Assembly (NCBI RefSeq): GCF_019396325.1
Contig: NZ_JAHKRO010000063.1
Coordinates: 1-54,975 of the forward strand
DNA from: Nonomuraea ceibae
GTDB lineage: Bacteria; Actinomycetota; Actinomycetes; Streptosporangiales; Streptosporangiaceae
Direction: 5' to 3'
Length of the DNA: 54,975 nucleotides
In this document: piece after piece, positions 43,214-51,680 of the stretch
Position numbering within the stretch: position 1 is the stretch's first letter
How the letters are laid out: every line of letters begins with the position of its first letter
Notes under the pieces: generated by a model
Told to the model about the DNA's origin: nothing
Databases searched by the model: none
Seen by the model: only the letters and a program-made list of their open reading frames with translations
Translations under genes and position numbers: made by a program

Positions 43214-43762
43214 TCAGGCCCGCTGCTCCAGCACGTCCGCGATGCCCGCCAGGAACTCGTCCACGTCGGCGATCAGATAGCCCGCCCGGAACATCACGGT
43301 GGCGAACTTCGCCTCCCTGACCTCGGCCGCCGACACCGGGTAGTCCGTCGTGCCCCGCAGCGTGGCCACGATCCGGTCCAGGAACGCGTCGACCTCGTCC
43401 TCGTTGTAGCCGGTGCCCATCCGGCCGGGCCGGAACGCCACCCGCTCCACCCGGGCCGCCTGGCCCTCGAACCACTCCTCGCGCAGCATCTCCCCCGTCG
43501 GCTCGGCCATCGCCAGCCGGACCGGCGCCTTGGCCATCGTCTCCAGCGCCACCACGAACGCCTCCAGCGCGAAGTCGACCGCCGTCTCCTGATAGCCGCC
43601 GCGCCGCGCCCGGAACGTCGCCGTGCGCACCTCGTCGGCGGTGACGCGCTCCAGGTCGCGCGGCCCCCTGCCCAGCGTCGCCTCGATCCGCCCGATCAGC
43701 GTGTCGACCTCGACGGGGTCATAGCCTGAACGCATACCCATGACGCGCGGAAAGCGGTTCAA
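43214..43762 (-). CDS. DivIVA-domain protein with four GY-x4-VD repeats
   Basis: A 182-residue protein built from two tandem copies of a DivIVA-like module. GY-x4-VD units are GYDPVEVD, GYQETAVD, GYNEDEVD and GYLIADVD, joined by (V)TADEVRTATF and VSAAEVREAKF linkers. DivIVA modules bind curved membrane at poles and septa; this short protein lacks a long coiled-coil tail. Start TTG 43762 has AGGAGG 7 bases upstream, giving MNRFPRVMGMRSGYD. Divergent from an ABC ATPase. Confidence 0.72.
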   Translation of the reverse strand: MNRFPRVMGMRSGYDPVEVDTLIGRIEATLGRGPRDLERVTADEVRTATFRARRGGYQETAVDFALEAFVVALETMAKAPVRLAMAEPTGEMLREEWFEGQAARVERVAFRPGRMGTGYNEDEVDAFLDRIVATLRGTTDYPVSAAEVREAKFATVMFRAGYLIADVDEFLAGIADVLEQRA

Positions 43763-43812
43763 GCCCACTCCTCCTGAGTTCTGCCGGGGTCGCCTCCCAT
43801 TGTGGAGTTCAT

Positions 43813-43844
43813 TTATCACGACAATGCGAGCCGGGCTATACCGT
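43813..43844 (+). promoter_or_regulatory. Candidate promoter for the ABC ATPase/permease pair
   Basis: TTATCA (43813-43818) and TATACC (43837-43842) are spaced by 18 bases in an AT-rich gap; TACCGT (43839-43844) is an alternative -10 with ATG 43854 nine bases later, so the 5' leader would be very short. Confidence 0.4.
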
Positions 43845-43853
43845 TACAGCACC

Positions 43854-44585
43854 ATGCGCCTGACCAACGTGTCCTTCCGCTACAGAAGACGTGACCAATC
43901 CGTCATCCGGGATGTCAACGCACAGGCGTCCCCCGGCGACGTGATCGAGCTGACCGGCGTCAACGGCGCCGGCAAGTCCACGCTCCTGCGCCTGCTGGCC
44001 GGGCTGCTCACCCCCACCTCCGGGACCATCGCGGACCGGCCCGCGGTCGTCGGCCTGGCCCCCGACCGCTTCCCCACCGAGCAGCCGTTCACCGTGGCCC
44101 GCTACCTCGACCACATGGCCCGGGTGCGCGGCGGCGCCCGCTGGCGGCCGTGGGCCGAGCGCCTCACCATGCAACACCTGCTGGACGTGCGGCTCGGCGA
44201 GCTGTCCAAGGGCAGCGCGCACAAGGTGGGGCTGGCCCAGGCACTGATGGGCGAGCCGGGGCTCCTGCTGCTCGACGAGCCGTTCGCCGGGCTGGACGCC
44301 GACACCCGCGACGCCCTGCCGCCGATCGTCGCCGACCTGTCCGCGCGCGGCGTCGTCGTCGTGGCCAGTGACCACCAGGGCGGGCTGCGCTGCCTGCCGT
44401 CGCTGCGCCACTGGTCGCTCACCGGCGGCCTCCTCACGGAACCCGCTGCCCCGGCGGAGCCGGTCCAGGAGACGCGGCCCGTCACGGTCGAGGTGACGGT
44501 GCCGGCCGGGGAGGTCGGCGCGTTCCTCGGCCGCATGCGCGCCGAAGGCTACGCGGCCCGCGAGCTGAGCGAGGAGACCCGATGA
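43854..44585 (+). CDS. ABC transporter ATPase
   Basis: A 243-residue stand-alone ATPase. Walker A GVNGAGKST (about 36-44), signature LSKGSAHKVGLAQAL (a variant of LSGGQ), Walker B LLLLDEPFAGLD and switch ASDH are visible. The C-terminal 45 residues beyond the ABC core may contact the partner. It overlaps the next gene (ATGA), a membrane protein, and together they resemble a small ABC-2-type export or regulatory system. Substrate unknown. Confidence 0.83.
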   Translation: MRLTNVSFRYRRRDQSVIRDVNAQASPGDVIELTGVNGAGKSTLLRLLAGLLTPTSGTIADRPAVVGLAPDRFPTEQPFTVARYLDHMARVRGGARWRPWAERLTMQHLLDVRLGELSKGSAHKVGLAQALMGEPGLLLLDEPFAGLDADTRDALPPIVADLSARGVVVVASDHQGGLRCLPSLRHWSLTGGLLTEPAAPAEPVQETRPVTVEVTVPAGEVGAFLGRMRAEGYAARELSEETR

Positions 44586-45253
44586 TCGCCCTGGCCGCCT
44601 TCCGCGTCGCCGCCTACGTCCGCTCCCACCGCGTCTACCAGGCGCTGCTGGCGATCCTGGCGCTGCTCGCCATTCTGCACGGCAGCCGCGCGCCCCGGGG
44701 GCTGGAGGCGGCGGCGCTGACCGACTCGGCGGCCCTGATCATTCCGTTCCTCGCCTGGGCCGCCAGGAGCCTGCTCGACACCGAGCCGGACCGCCAGCGC
44801 GAGCTGTCGGCCACCCTCGCGGGCGGGCGCCGGCGCGAGCTCGCCGCCGGGCTGCTGGCCGCCCTCGCCGCCTGTGTCGCCTTCGACGCGCTGGCCCTGG
44901 GGTGGGGGCTGCTGCTCGGCGTGAGCGCCACCCCGCAGGGCGCCGAGCTGGCCGCCGTCCTGGCCCTGCACGCCCTGGCGATCCTCACCGGCCTGGCGCT
45001 CGGCGCGCTCACCAGCCGCGCGATCCTGCCGTCACCGGCCGTCTCGATCATGGCGCTGGTCGGCGGCTTCCTGGCGATGCTGATGGTGAGCGCGTCGCCG
45101 CTGCACTGGCTCAGCGTGCCGGTCACCGCCTGGATGCGCGCCGCGAACTCCGGGCTGCTGGCCGACCGGCTCCCCGCGCTGGCCGCCGCCTCGCTGGCCT
45201 GGTGCCTGATCGGCCTGGCCGCGTACGCGTGGCTGCGCCGTACCCGCCCCTGA
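44582..45253 (+). CDS. ABC-2-like membrane subunit
   Basis: A 223-residue protein with about six hydrophobic segments, no signal peptide and no recognised motif beyond the ABC-2 permease pattern. It is translationally coupled to the ABC ATPase, which is the main reason for the call. A candidate terminator hairpin follows. Confidence 0.65.
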   Translation: MIALAAFRVAAYVRSHRVYQALLAILALLAILHGSRAPRGLEAAALTDSAALIIPFLAWAARSLLDTEPDRQRELSATLAGGRRRELAAGLLAALAACVAFDALALGWGLLLGVSATPQGAELAAVLALHALAILTGLALGALTSRAILPSPAVSIMALVGGFLAMLMVSASPLHWLSVPVTAWMRAANSGLLADRLPALAAASLAWCLIGLAAYAWLRRTRP

Positions 45254-45278
45254 GGCGGGGGCTTCCTTTCGGGCGGGT
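45242..45278. terminator. Bidirectional hairpin between convergent genes
   Basis: ACCCGCCC (45242-45249) pairs perfectly with GGGCGGGT (45271-45278); alternatively CCCGCC pairs with GGCGGG at 45254-45259. It sits between the ABC membrane subunit and rlmN, which converge with a 26-base gap. Confidence 0.5.
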
Positions 45279-45279
45279 G

Positions 45280-46380
45280 TTATTCGGCGGCGGCGAGCTG
45301 GCCGCAGGCGCCGTCGATCTCGCGCCCGCGCGTGTCGCGGACCGTCACCGGCACGCCGTGGAACTGCAGCCGCCGCACGAACGCCCGCTCGTCCTCCGGC
45401 CGCGAGGCGGTCCACTTGGAGCCCGGCGTCGGGTTGAGCGGGATCAGGTTGACGTGCACCAGCTTGTTCTTGACCAGCTTGCCGAGCAGGTCGGCCCGCC
45501 ACTCCTGGTCGTTGATGTCCTTGATCAGCGCGTACTCGATGGAGACCCGCCGCTTGGTCCTGGCGGCGTAGGCCCAGGCGGCGTCGAGGACCTCGGCCAC
45601 CTTCCAGCGGGTGTTGATCGGCACCAGCGTGTCACGCAGCTCGTCGTCGGGCGCGTGCAGCGACAGCGCGAGCGTCACCGGCAGGCCCTCGTCGGCGAGC
45701 TTGCCGATGGCGGGCACCAGGCCGACCGTGGAGACGGTGACGCCCCGGGCCGAGATGCCCAGGCCGTGCGGCGCGGGCTCCACCAGGCGGCGCACCGCCC
45801 CGATCACCTGCTTGTAGTTGGCCAGCGGCTCGCCCATGCCCATGAACACCACGTTGTTGACCCGGCCGGGCCCGCCGGGCACCTCGCCGGCCGCGAGCGC
45901 GCGGGCGCCGGAGACGACCTGCTCGACGATCTCTGCGGTGGACATGTTACGGGTCAGCCCCGCCTGGCCGGTGGCGCAGAACGGGCAGTTCATGCCGCAG
46001 CCGGCCTGCGACGAGACGCACATCGTGGCCCGGTCGGGATAGCGCATGAGCACCGACTCCACCAGCGCGCCGTCGAACAGCCGCCACAGCGTCTTGCGCG
46101 TGGTGCCGCCGTCGGTGGTCATCTCCCTGACGGAGGTGAGCAGCGGCGGCAGCAGCGCCGACAGCTTCTCGCGGGCGGCGGCGGGCAGGTCGGTCATCGC
46201 CTCGACGTCGGTGGTCAGCCGCTCGAAGTAGTGGCGGGAGAGCTGGTCGGCGCGGAACGCCTTCTCGCCGAGCTCGGCGACGGCCGCCCTGCGCTCGGCC
46301 ATGGACAGGTCCGCCAGGTGCCTGGCCGGCTTGGCCCGGCGCGGCGCGACGAAGGTGAGCTGGCCTGGCTGCTGGGACAC
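45280..46380 (-). CDS. rlmN: 23S rRNA (adenine2503-C2)/tRNA methyltransferase RlmN
   Basis: A 366-residue radical-SAM methylase modifying A2503 of 23S rRNA and A37 of some tRNAs. The 4Fe-4S cluster motif is CGMNCPFC (Cys128, 132, 135). VVFMGMGEPLANY and TVSTVGLVPAI are RlmN signatures, and a Cys near 359 (GACGQL) is the methyl-carrying residue. Start GTG 46380 with AGGA 5 bases upstream. It is normally near cdsA and frr; here an opposite-strand gene lies between. Confidence 0.92.
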   Translation of the reverse strand: MSQQPGQLTFVAPRRAKPARHLADLSMAERRAAVAELGEKAFRADQLSRHYFERLTTDVEAMTDLPAAAREKLSALLPPLLTSVREMTTDGGTTRKTLWRLFDGALVESVLMRYPDRATMCVSSQAGCGMNCPFCATGQAGLTRNMSTAEIVEQVVSGARALAAGEVPGGPGRVNNVVFMGMGEPLANYKQVIGAVRRLVEPAPHGLGISARGVTVSTVGLVPAIGKLADEGLPVTLALSLHAPDDELRDTLVPINTRWKVAEVLDAAWAYAARTKRRVSIEYALIKDINDQEWRADLLGKLVKNKLVHVNLIPLNPTPGSKWTASRPEDERAFVRRLQFHGVPVTVRDTRGREIDGACGQLAAAE

Positions 46381-46466
46381 GTTCCTGCCTTTGTTCGTAC
46401 GGTTTCCGACCAGGGTAGTGAACGCCTACCTCGCCGGTGTCATTCCGGAGAGCCTGGCCGGGGATC

Positions 46467-46472
46467 TACAGT
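46467..46472 (+). promoter_or_regulatory. -10 box TACAGT of the SUFU-like gene
   Basis: TACAGT ends 8 bases before ATG 46481 and no ribosome-binding site is seen, suggesting a leaderless transcript. Confidence 0.45.
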
Positions 46473-46480
46473 TCTCACGT

Positions 46481-47491
46481 ATGGCGATTTTCCGGTCTGC
46501 GTCGGGCGAGGGGCATACCGAGGTCGTCCTCACGGCCGGCAATCCCTACGGTAGCCGGACGCTCGTGGTCGAACGGGACGAGGACTCCTCGGTCGCTTAC
46601 CTGTGCGCGCCCGACGGCGCCGTGCGGGGCGCGGTCTGGCTGGCCAACCATCGGCCCGCGCCCGCCGTGATCGACCTGTCGCGTGTCAACGCCGGGCTGC
46701 CGCCGCTGATGCCCCGCCCCAACACCCTCCACCCGGACGGGCGCCGGCCGCTGGGGCAGCTCACGCCGCTGTGGTTCGAGGAGGGCGACGGGGTGGCGCT
46801 CTACGAGGAGGACGACCTGCTGGCCGTCATCCCCGGCTGGGCCAACATGCACCGCGGCATGCCCGGCTACGCGCGTGACGCGGTGGGCGAGTCGCCGTTC
46901 GCCTGGGCGCTGTCGGAGGCCCTGGAAGGGCTGCGCCCGCGCATCTCCAACGCGCACTCCTACTGGCGCTGGCGGCAGGCGGAGGGGTCGTGGCCGTCGT
47001 TCCAGGAGTTCGTGCTGGGCCACCTCGACCGGGTGCTCGGCCCGGCGGGCCGCTACTGGGACGCCAGCGGCGACCGGCTGCCCACGGTCGGCATCACCGA
47101 GCGTCCGCCCCACGGCGAGCGCGGGTTCACCGTGCTGTCGACGGTCGGGATGAGCTGCCAGCGGATGCCGACGGTCGAGCAGTGGCTCGACACGCCAGGC
47201 GCGTACGCCAGGATCGAGCTGGCCGTCGCCACCCGCGAGGATCCGCGCGACGCGGCGCTGCTGCTGGTGTGGCTGGCGCAGTATCCGTGGCACTCGGTCA
47301 CCTGGCTCGGCAACGGGCACACCGCGAAGTGGTATCACGACCCGTCGACGTTCCCGATGGGCGCGCGGTACGCGGGGGTGACCATGGAGGCCGACGCCCC
47401 CAATATGCCCGACATGTCAGGATTTGCGTTTGGCGGGGAGATCGTCCGCTGGCTCTGGCTCACGCCCGCCACCGCCGACGCGCTCAGCTGA
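46481..47491 (+). CDS. Suppressor-of-fused (SUFU)-like domain protein
   Basis: A 336-residue soluble protein. The C-terminal two thirds show the SUFU pattern: PPHGERGFTVLSTVGMSCQRMP (about 208-229), YARIELAVATRED, LAQYPWHSVTWLGNGHTAKW (about 268-287), and VRWLWLTPAT at the end. Bacterial SUFU proteins are of unknown function and some are linked to immunity proteins of toxin systems. No toxin gene is adjacent. It lies opposite in orientation inside the cdsA-rlmN neighbourhood. The domain call is by eye. Confidence 0.6.
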   Translation: MAIFRSASGEGHTEVVLTAGNPYGSRTLVVERDEDSSVAYLCAPDGAVRGAVWLANHRPAPAVIDLSRVNAGLPPLMPRPNTLHPDGRRPLGQLTPLWFEEGDGVALYEEDDLLAVIPGWANMHRGMPGYARDAVGESPFAWALSEALEGLRPRISNAHSYWRWRQAEGSWPSFQEFVLGHLDRVLGPAGRYWDASGDRLPTVGITERPPHGERGFTVLSTVGMSCQRMPTVEQWLDTPGAYARIELAVATREDPRDAALLLVWLAQYPWHSVTWLGNGHTAKWYHDPSTFPMGARYAGVTMEADAPNMPDMSGFAFGGEIVRWLWLTPATADALS

Positions 47492-47513
47492 CTTTCACAC
47501 GAGCAGCCGGCCC

Positions 47514-48338
47514 TCAGACGAACAGCGCCAGGAGCAGCCACACCGGCACCAGCGTGGCCACCAGCGAGTCCAGCCGGTCCATCAGCCCGCCGTGCCCCGG
47601 CAGGATCGTGCCCAGGTCCTTGATGCCGAGATCCCGCTTGATCATCGACTCGATGAGGTCGCCCACGGTCGCCAGCAGCGCCGCCAGCACCCCGATCACC
47701 GCGCCCTGCCACGGCTCGCCGTCCAGCAGCCACGTCACCAGCCAGGCCCCCACGGCCGTGCACGCCACCGCCGACCCGGCCAGCCCCTCCCACGTCTTCT
47801 TCGGGCTGATCGGCGAAAGCTGGTGCCTGCCGAACAGCACCCCCGCCACATAGCCGCCGACATCACTCGCCACCGTCACCGCGATGAACACCACCACCCG
47901 GTGCGCCCCGTCGTCCGGCGCCAGCAGCAACGCGACGAACCCGGCCAGCAACGGCGGATAGAACAGAGTGAAGACCGACGCCGTCGCGTCCCGCACGTAC
48001 CCCTCGGTGCCGGCACTGACCATCCGCCAGATCAGCAGCGCGAACGCGAACACCACGAACGTGCCCAGCAGCCACACGCCGCCGCCCCAGTAGGCGCCCG
48101 CCTGCATGGCGACCACGCCCGCCAGCACCGGCACGGCCGGAACCTGGATCCCGCGGGTCGCGAACGCCCGCACCAGTTCCATCACGCCCACGCCCACGGC
48201 CCCCGCGACCACCACGAGGAAAAGCTCCTTGATGGTGTAGAGGGAGACGATGACCAGCGCGCCCAGCCCCACGCCCACCGCGATCGCGGCAGGCAGGTTC
48301 CGGCCGGTGCGGCTGGTCCCGGCCGTACGTTCTTCCAC
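47514..48338 (-). CDS. cdsA: Phosphatidate cytidylyltransferase
   Basis: A 274-residue inner-membrane enzyme making CDP-diacylglycerol from phosphatidate and CTP. About eight helices; the CDS signatures SPISPKKTWEGLAGS and GDLIESMIKRDLGIKDLGTILPGHGGLMDRLDS are intact. I place the start at GTG 48338, with GGAG 5 bases upstream; the in-frame ATG 48368 lies in the loop of a strong hairpin and has no such site. Follows frr. Confidence 0.88.
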   Translation of the reverse strand: MEERTAGTSRTGRNLPAAIAVGVGLGALVIVSLYTIKELFLVVVAGAVGVGVMELVRAFATRGIQVPAVPVLAGVVAMQAGAYWGGGVWLLGTFVVFAFALLIWRMVSAGTEGYVRDATASVFTLFYPPLLAGFVALLLAPDDGAHRVVVFIAVTVASDVGGYVAGVLFGRHQLSPISPKKTWEGLAGSAVACTAVGAWLVTWLLDGEPWQGAVIGVLAALLATVGDLIESMIKRDLGIKDLGTILPGHGGLMDRLDSLVATLVPVWLLLALFV

Positions 48339-48356
48339 AGAGTCTCCATGAGCCAC

Positions 48357-48380
48357 GGCCCCCGCCATCAGGCGAGGGCC
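48357..48380 (-). terminator. Strong hairpin between frr and cdsA
   Basis: On the minus strand GGCCCTCGCC and GGCGGGGGCC form a 10-bp stem (one G.U) with loop TGAT. It follows the frr stop by 14 bases and precedes the cdsA ribosome-binding site. Without a U-tract it may attenuate rather than terminate. Confidence 0.45.
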
Positions 48381-48394
48381 GCGCGGCGAACCGC

Positions 48395-48952
48395 TCAGAC
48401 TTCGAGCAGCTCGGCTTCCTTGTGCTTCAGCAGCTCGTCGATCTTGGCGACGTGCTTCTGCGTGAGGTCGTCAAGCTCCTTCTCGGCACGCCTGACCTCG
48501 TCCTCGCCCGCCTCGCCGTCCTTGACCATCTTGTCGAGGATCTCCTTGGCGGAGCGGCGGATGTTGCGCACCGACACCTTGGCGTGCTCGCCCTTGTTCC
48601 TGGCGACCTTGATGTACTCCTTGCGGCGCTCCTCCGACAGTTCGGGGAACGACACGCGGATCACCTGGCCGTCGTTGCCAGGGTTGACGCCGAGGTCGGA
48701 GTCGCGGATCGCCTTCTCGATCGCGGCCATCGAGCCCTTGTCGTAAGGCTGGATGATGACCATGCGGGCCTCGGGCACATGGAACGAGGCCAACTGCTGG
48801 ATCGGGGTCGGCGAACCGTAGTACTCAGCGTTGATCTTGTTGAACATCGAGGGGGTGACACGGCCCGTACGGATGCCCGCGAAGTCTTCCTTCGCGACCG
48901 AAACGGCCTTGTCCATCTTTTCCTCGGCTTCGAGGAGGGTTTCGTCGATCAC
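48395..48952 (-). CDS. frr: Ribosome recycling factor
   Basis: A 185-residue RRF that splits post-termination ribosomes with EF-G. Family features: an N-terminal MIDETLLEAEEKMDKAV helix, RTGRVTPSMFNKI (about 28-40), domain II around YYGSPTPIQQLASF (about 44-57), and SEERRKEYIKVARNKGEHAKVSVRNIRR (about 105-132). Full length and intact. GTG start 48952 with GGGAG upstream. Between pyrH and cdsA, the usual order. Confidence 0.94.
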   Translation of the reverse strand: MIDETLLEAEEKMDKAVSVAKEDFAGIRTGRVTPSMFNKINAEYYGSPTPIQQLASFHVPEARMVIIQPYDKGSMAAIEKAIRDSDLGVNPGNDGQVIRVSFPELSEERRKEYIKVARNKGEHAKVSVRNIRRSAKEILDKMVKDGEAGEDEVRRAEKELDDLTQKHVAKIDELLKHKEAELLEV

Positions 48953-48995
48953 AGCGGCTCCCTGTCTTCTAGCTGGCGGTGTCGGGCTCGCACCC

Positions 48996-49772
48996 TCATT
49001 TGCCTGCGGGACTCACCAGCGTGCCGATTTTCTCACCGCGGACCGCACGCAGGATGTTGCCCTCGCCCATCAGGTCGAAGACCACGATCGGCAGGTCGTT
49101 GTCCTTGCACAGGCTGATCGCGGTGGCGTCCATGACCGCCAGGTCACGAATCAGCACCTCGCCGTAGTCCAGGTGGTCGAACCTCACCGCATCGGGATTC
49201 TTCCGTGGATCGGAGTCGTAGATCCCGTCCACCTGGGTGCCCTTGAGCAGCGCCTCCGCGCCGATCTCCAGGGCACGCTGGGACGCGGCGGTGTCGGTGG
49301 AGAAGTACGGCGAGCCGAGCCCGGCGCCGAAGATGACCACGCGCCCCTTCTCCAGGTGCCTGATCGCCCGGCGCGGCAGGAACGGCTCGGCGACCTGCTG
49401 CATGGTGATGGCGGTCTGCACGCGCGTCTCGACGCCGCGCCGCTCAAGGAAGTCCTGCAGCGCGAGGCAGTTGATGACCGTGCCGAGCATGCCCATGTAA
49501 TCGGCGCGGGCCCGGTCGATGCCCCCCTCCGACAAGGTCGCGCCGCGGAACATGTTGCCGCCGCCCACCACGACCGCGACCTGCACGCCCTCGCGCACGG
49601 CCTCGGCGATCGAATCGGCCAGCTGCTCGACCACGCCGGGGTCGATGCCCAGCGGCTCGCCGCCGGCGAACGCCTCACCCGACAGCTTCAACATCACCCG
49701 CTTCCAGCGCAGCGGACTCTGGTTCCGGGACGAAGAAGCCGCCGACGTGGCGGGCTCCTGACTGTCCTGCAC
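48996..49772 (-). CDS. pyrH: UMP kinase
   Basis: A 258-residue amino-acid-kinase-fold enzyme phosphorylating UMP. KRVMLKLSGEAFAG (about 24-37), VVVGGGNMFRG (about 67-77), FGAGLGSPYFSTDTAA and TQVDGIYDSDPRKNPDA (about 180-196) are diagnostic. A Ser/Gln-rich N-terminal extension of about 20 residues is common in actinomycetes. GTG 49772 has GGGAGG 8 bases upstream. Confidence 0.93.
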   Translation of the reverse strand: MQDSQEPATSAASSSRNQSPLRWKRVMLKLSGEAFAGGEPLGIDPGVVEQLADSIAEAVREGVQVAVVVGGGNMFRGATLSEGGIDRARADYMGMLGTVINCLALQDFLERRGVETRVQTAITMQQVAEPFLPRRAIRHLEKGRVVIFGAGLGSPYFSTDTAASQRALEIGAEALLKGTQVDGIYDSDPRKNPDAVRFDHLDYGEVLIRDLAVMDATAISLCKDNDLPIVVFDLMGEGNILRAVRGEKIGTLVSPAGK

Positions 49773-49871
49773 GGCGGCGGCCTCCCTCTATTGGCGGTTC
49801 TGTTGGACTTGCTCCGGCCGGCGGGGCGTTCAGCCCCGATCCGACCGGATTCCACGCGTTACGTCGCGTGA

Positions 49872-49905
49872 CGTCGCACCGGAACCGGCCTTGGCCGGTG
49901 CGACG
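49872..49905 (-). terminator. Nested hairpin terminator after tsf
   Basis: CGTCGCACCGG (49872-49882) pairs perfectly with CCGGTGCGACG (49895-49905); the 12-base loop plus inner arms can also form a CCGGCC/GGCCGG stem. It lies just past the tsf stop (49926) in the 153-base gap before pyrH, the rest of which shows a further GGGGC/GCCCC hairpin. Confidence 0.6.
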
Positions 49906-49925
49906 CCGGAGAACTTCGCTCCAGC

Positions 49926-50759
49926 CTATGCCTGGCCGACCTTGAACCGGACGAAAGCCAGAACCTGCGCGCCGTTCTCCTCGGCGTACTTGCCCACGCT
50001 CTTCTTGTTGTCCTTCACGAACGCCTGCTGGAGCAGCGTGAAGTCCTTGTACCAGCCGTTGACCCGGCCCTCGACGATCTTGCCGATCGCGGCCTCGGGC
50101 TTGCCCTCCTCGCGGGTCATCTCCTCGAAGAGCTTGCGCTCCTTCTCGATGACCTCGGCCGGCACGGCGTCCGCGTTCAGGTACTGCGGGGCCATCGCGG
50201 CAGCGTGCTGCGCGACGTCCTTGGCCACCTCGGGGTTGGCCTTGTCGAGCTGCACGAGCACGCCGACGGCCGGCGGCAGCGCCGGGTCGGTGCGGTGCAT
50301 GTAGGCGCCGATGTAGCCGCCCTCCAGCACCTTGAAGCGGCGGATCTCGATCTTCTCACCGAGCGCGGCGTTGGCCACGTCCAGGTGCTCCTTGACCGTC
50401 TTGCCGTCGAAGGACGACTCCAGCAGCGACGGCACGTCGGCCGGCTTGGTGGCCAGCACGTGCGCGACGACCTGGGAGGCCAGCTCCTGGAAGCGCTCGC
50501 CCTTGGCCACGAAGTCGGTCTCGCAGTTGAGCTCGAGCAGCGCCGCGGCGGAGTCGCCGTCCTGCTGGAGCGCGACCAGGCCGTTGGAGGCGGTGCGCGC
50601 CTCGCGCTTGCCCACATCCTTGGCGCCCTTGAGACGGAGCAGCTCGATGGCGCGGTCGAAGTCGCCCTCAGCCTCCTCAAGAGCCTTCTTGCAGTCCATC
50701 ATGCCTGCAGCGGTGATCTCGCGAAGCCGCTTGACGTCGGCCATGTTCACGGAAGCCAT
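49926..50759 (-). CDS. tsf: Elongation factor Ts
   Basis: A 277-residue guanine-nucleotide exchange factor for EF-Tu. MADVKRLREITAAGMMDCKKALEEAEGDFDRAIELLR (about 6-42) with the TxAGMMDCKKAL motif, and LLELNCETDFVAKGERF with the TDFV motif (about 74-90) that contacts EF-Tu. Intact and of normal length for actinomycetes. ATG 50759 has GAGGAA 6 bases upstream; ATG 50744 is possible. Confidence 0.94.
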   Translation of the reverse strand: MASVNMADVKRLREITAAGMMDCKKALEEAEGDFDRAIELLRLKGAKDVGKREARTASNGLVALQQDGDSAAALLELNCETDFVAKGERFQELASQVVAHVLATKPADVPSLLESSFDGKTVKEHLDVANAALGEKIEIRRFKVLEGGYIGAYMHRTDPALPPAVGVLVQLDKANPEVAKDVAQHAAAMAPQYLNADAVPAEVIEKERKLFEEMTREEGKPEAAIGKIVEGRVNGWYKDFTLLQQAFVKDNKKSVGKYAEENGAQVLAFVRFKVGQA

Positions 50760-51680
50760 TGCGTTTTCCTCGTGGGATGTCGTCGTGGGTTGTTCGTCGT
50801 GGAAGGGGTGGGGGCCGCCCACCCGCTTGTCGGTACGGCACCGGGTGCCGCACAGAAGCGTCTCGATGGGCCCGGGAGCCATACCCTCTGCCCCGGGCCG
50901 TGCCCTTCGACCCTCGCCCGGGGGCTCCCGAACCGCTTCACCGTCTCATCCGCGGCCCCTGAGTCCGACCCGCAAGCCGTACGCCCTGAGCCGTCGCCCG
51001 TGAGCCGTGGCCCTTGGACCGTGGAGCCTGGGACCGTGGCCCTTGGATCGTGGCCCTTGGAGCCTGGGACCGTGGCCTTGTGGGGCCTCGGGACCCTGGG
51101 CCTCGGGGCTTTGGCGGTCACCCGCCCGAACCCCGCGGCCCGCCGTACTGCCGCCTGCGACCCCGGCCCTGCGCCCACCTGCGGCGGCCCACCGACCGGA
51201 CGTGCGGTCAAGCGTCCCGCCACCTGCGGCTGCCCGCCGATCCCGGCCCGTGGCATCCACCGACCGGAGCCTGCGGACCCCACCGACTGCGGCCTGCGGA
51301 CCCCACCGGCCTGAGCCTGCGGAAGTCCACCAGCCCGTCGCCTGCGGCGTCGGCCCACCGCTCCAAGCTAGCGGTCCGCCTACCGGAGCCTGCGGCGGCC
51401 CACCGGTCCGGCCGGCGATCCGGCGGCTCACCGCTTGCGGCGGCCTGTCGGCTGCGGCGGGCTCACCCCGGGTGCCACCTGTGGCGGCCACTCGCGGCGG
51501 CCACCGAGCCGGCCCGGCGGCGAGCCGTCGACCCGAGGGCGGTGGCGAACCACCACCCCGAGCCCCTGGCCCGCCGGTCCGATGCCCCGGCGTCCCGGTG
51601 GGCGTCCGGCCGACCTCTCGATCAGCCGGACCCCGGAACCCCTGGCCCGGTCCGGACCCGAAGGCCCGGGCGGGAAGGCG
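50760..51680. repeat. 921-bp rpsB-tsf gap with two families of degenerate tandem repeats and leader hairpins
   Basis: No convincing gene. Near tsf are hairpins 50836-50850 (CGGCA/TGCCG) and 50873-50930 (CGGGAGCC/GGCTCCCG). From about 50990 to 51090 a 14-15-base unit close to CCGTGGCCCTTGGA is repeated about five or six times. From about 51175 to 51460 a unit close to CCTGCGGACCCCACCG recurs about seven times at irregular spacing. Open frames across it encode only low-complexity Gly/Pro/Arg text that follows the repeats. It separates two genes that are normally close. Confidence 0.6.

Noticed and set aside
51175..51460. CRISPR-like array from regularly recurring CCTGCGG units
   Set aside because: Copies are degenerate, spacing is irregular and spacers are not distinct; no cas genes.
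50747..51491. Gly/Pro/Arg-rich frames in the rpsB-tsf gap
   Set aside because: They mirror the DNA repeats, have no ribosome-binding site and no recognisable domain.
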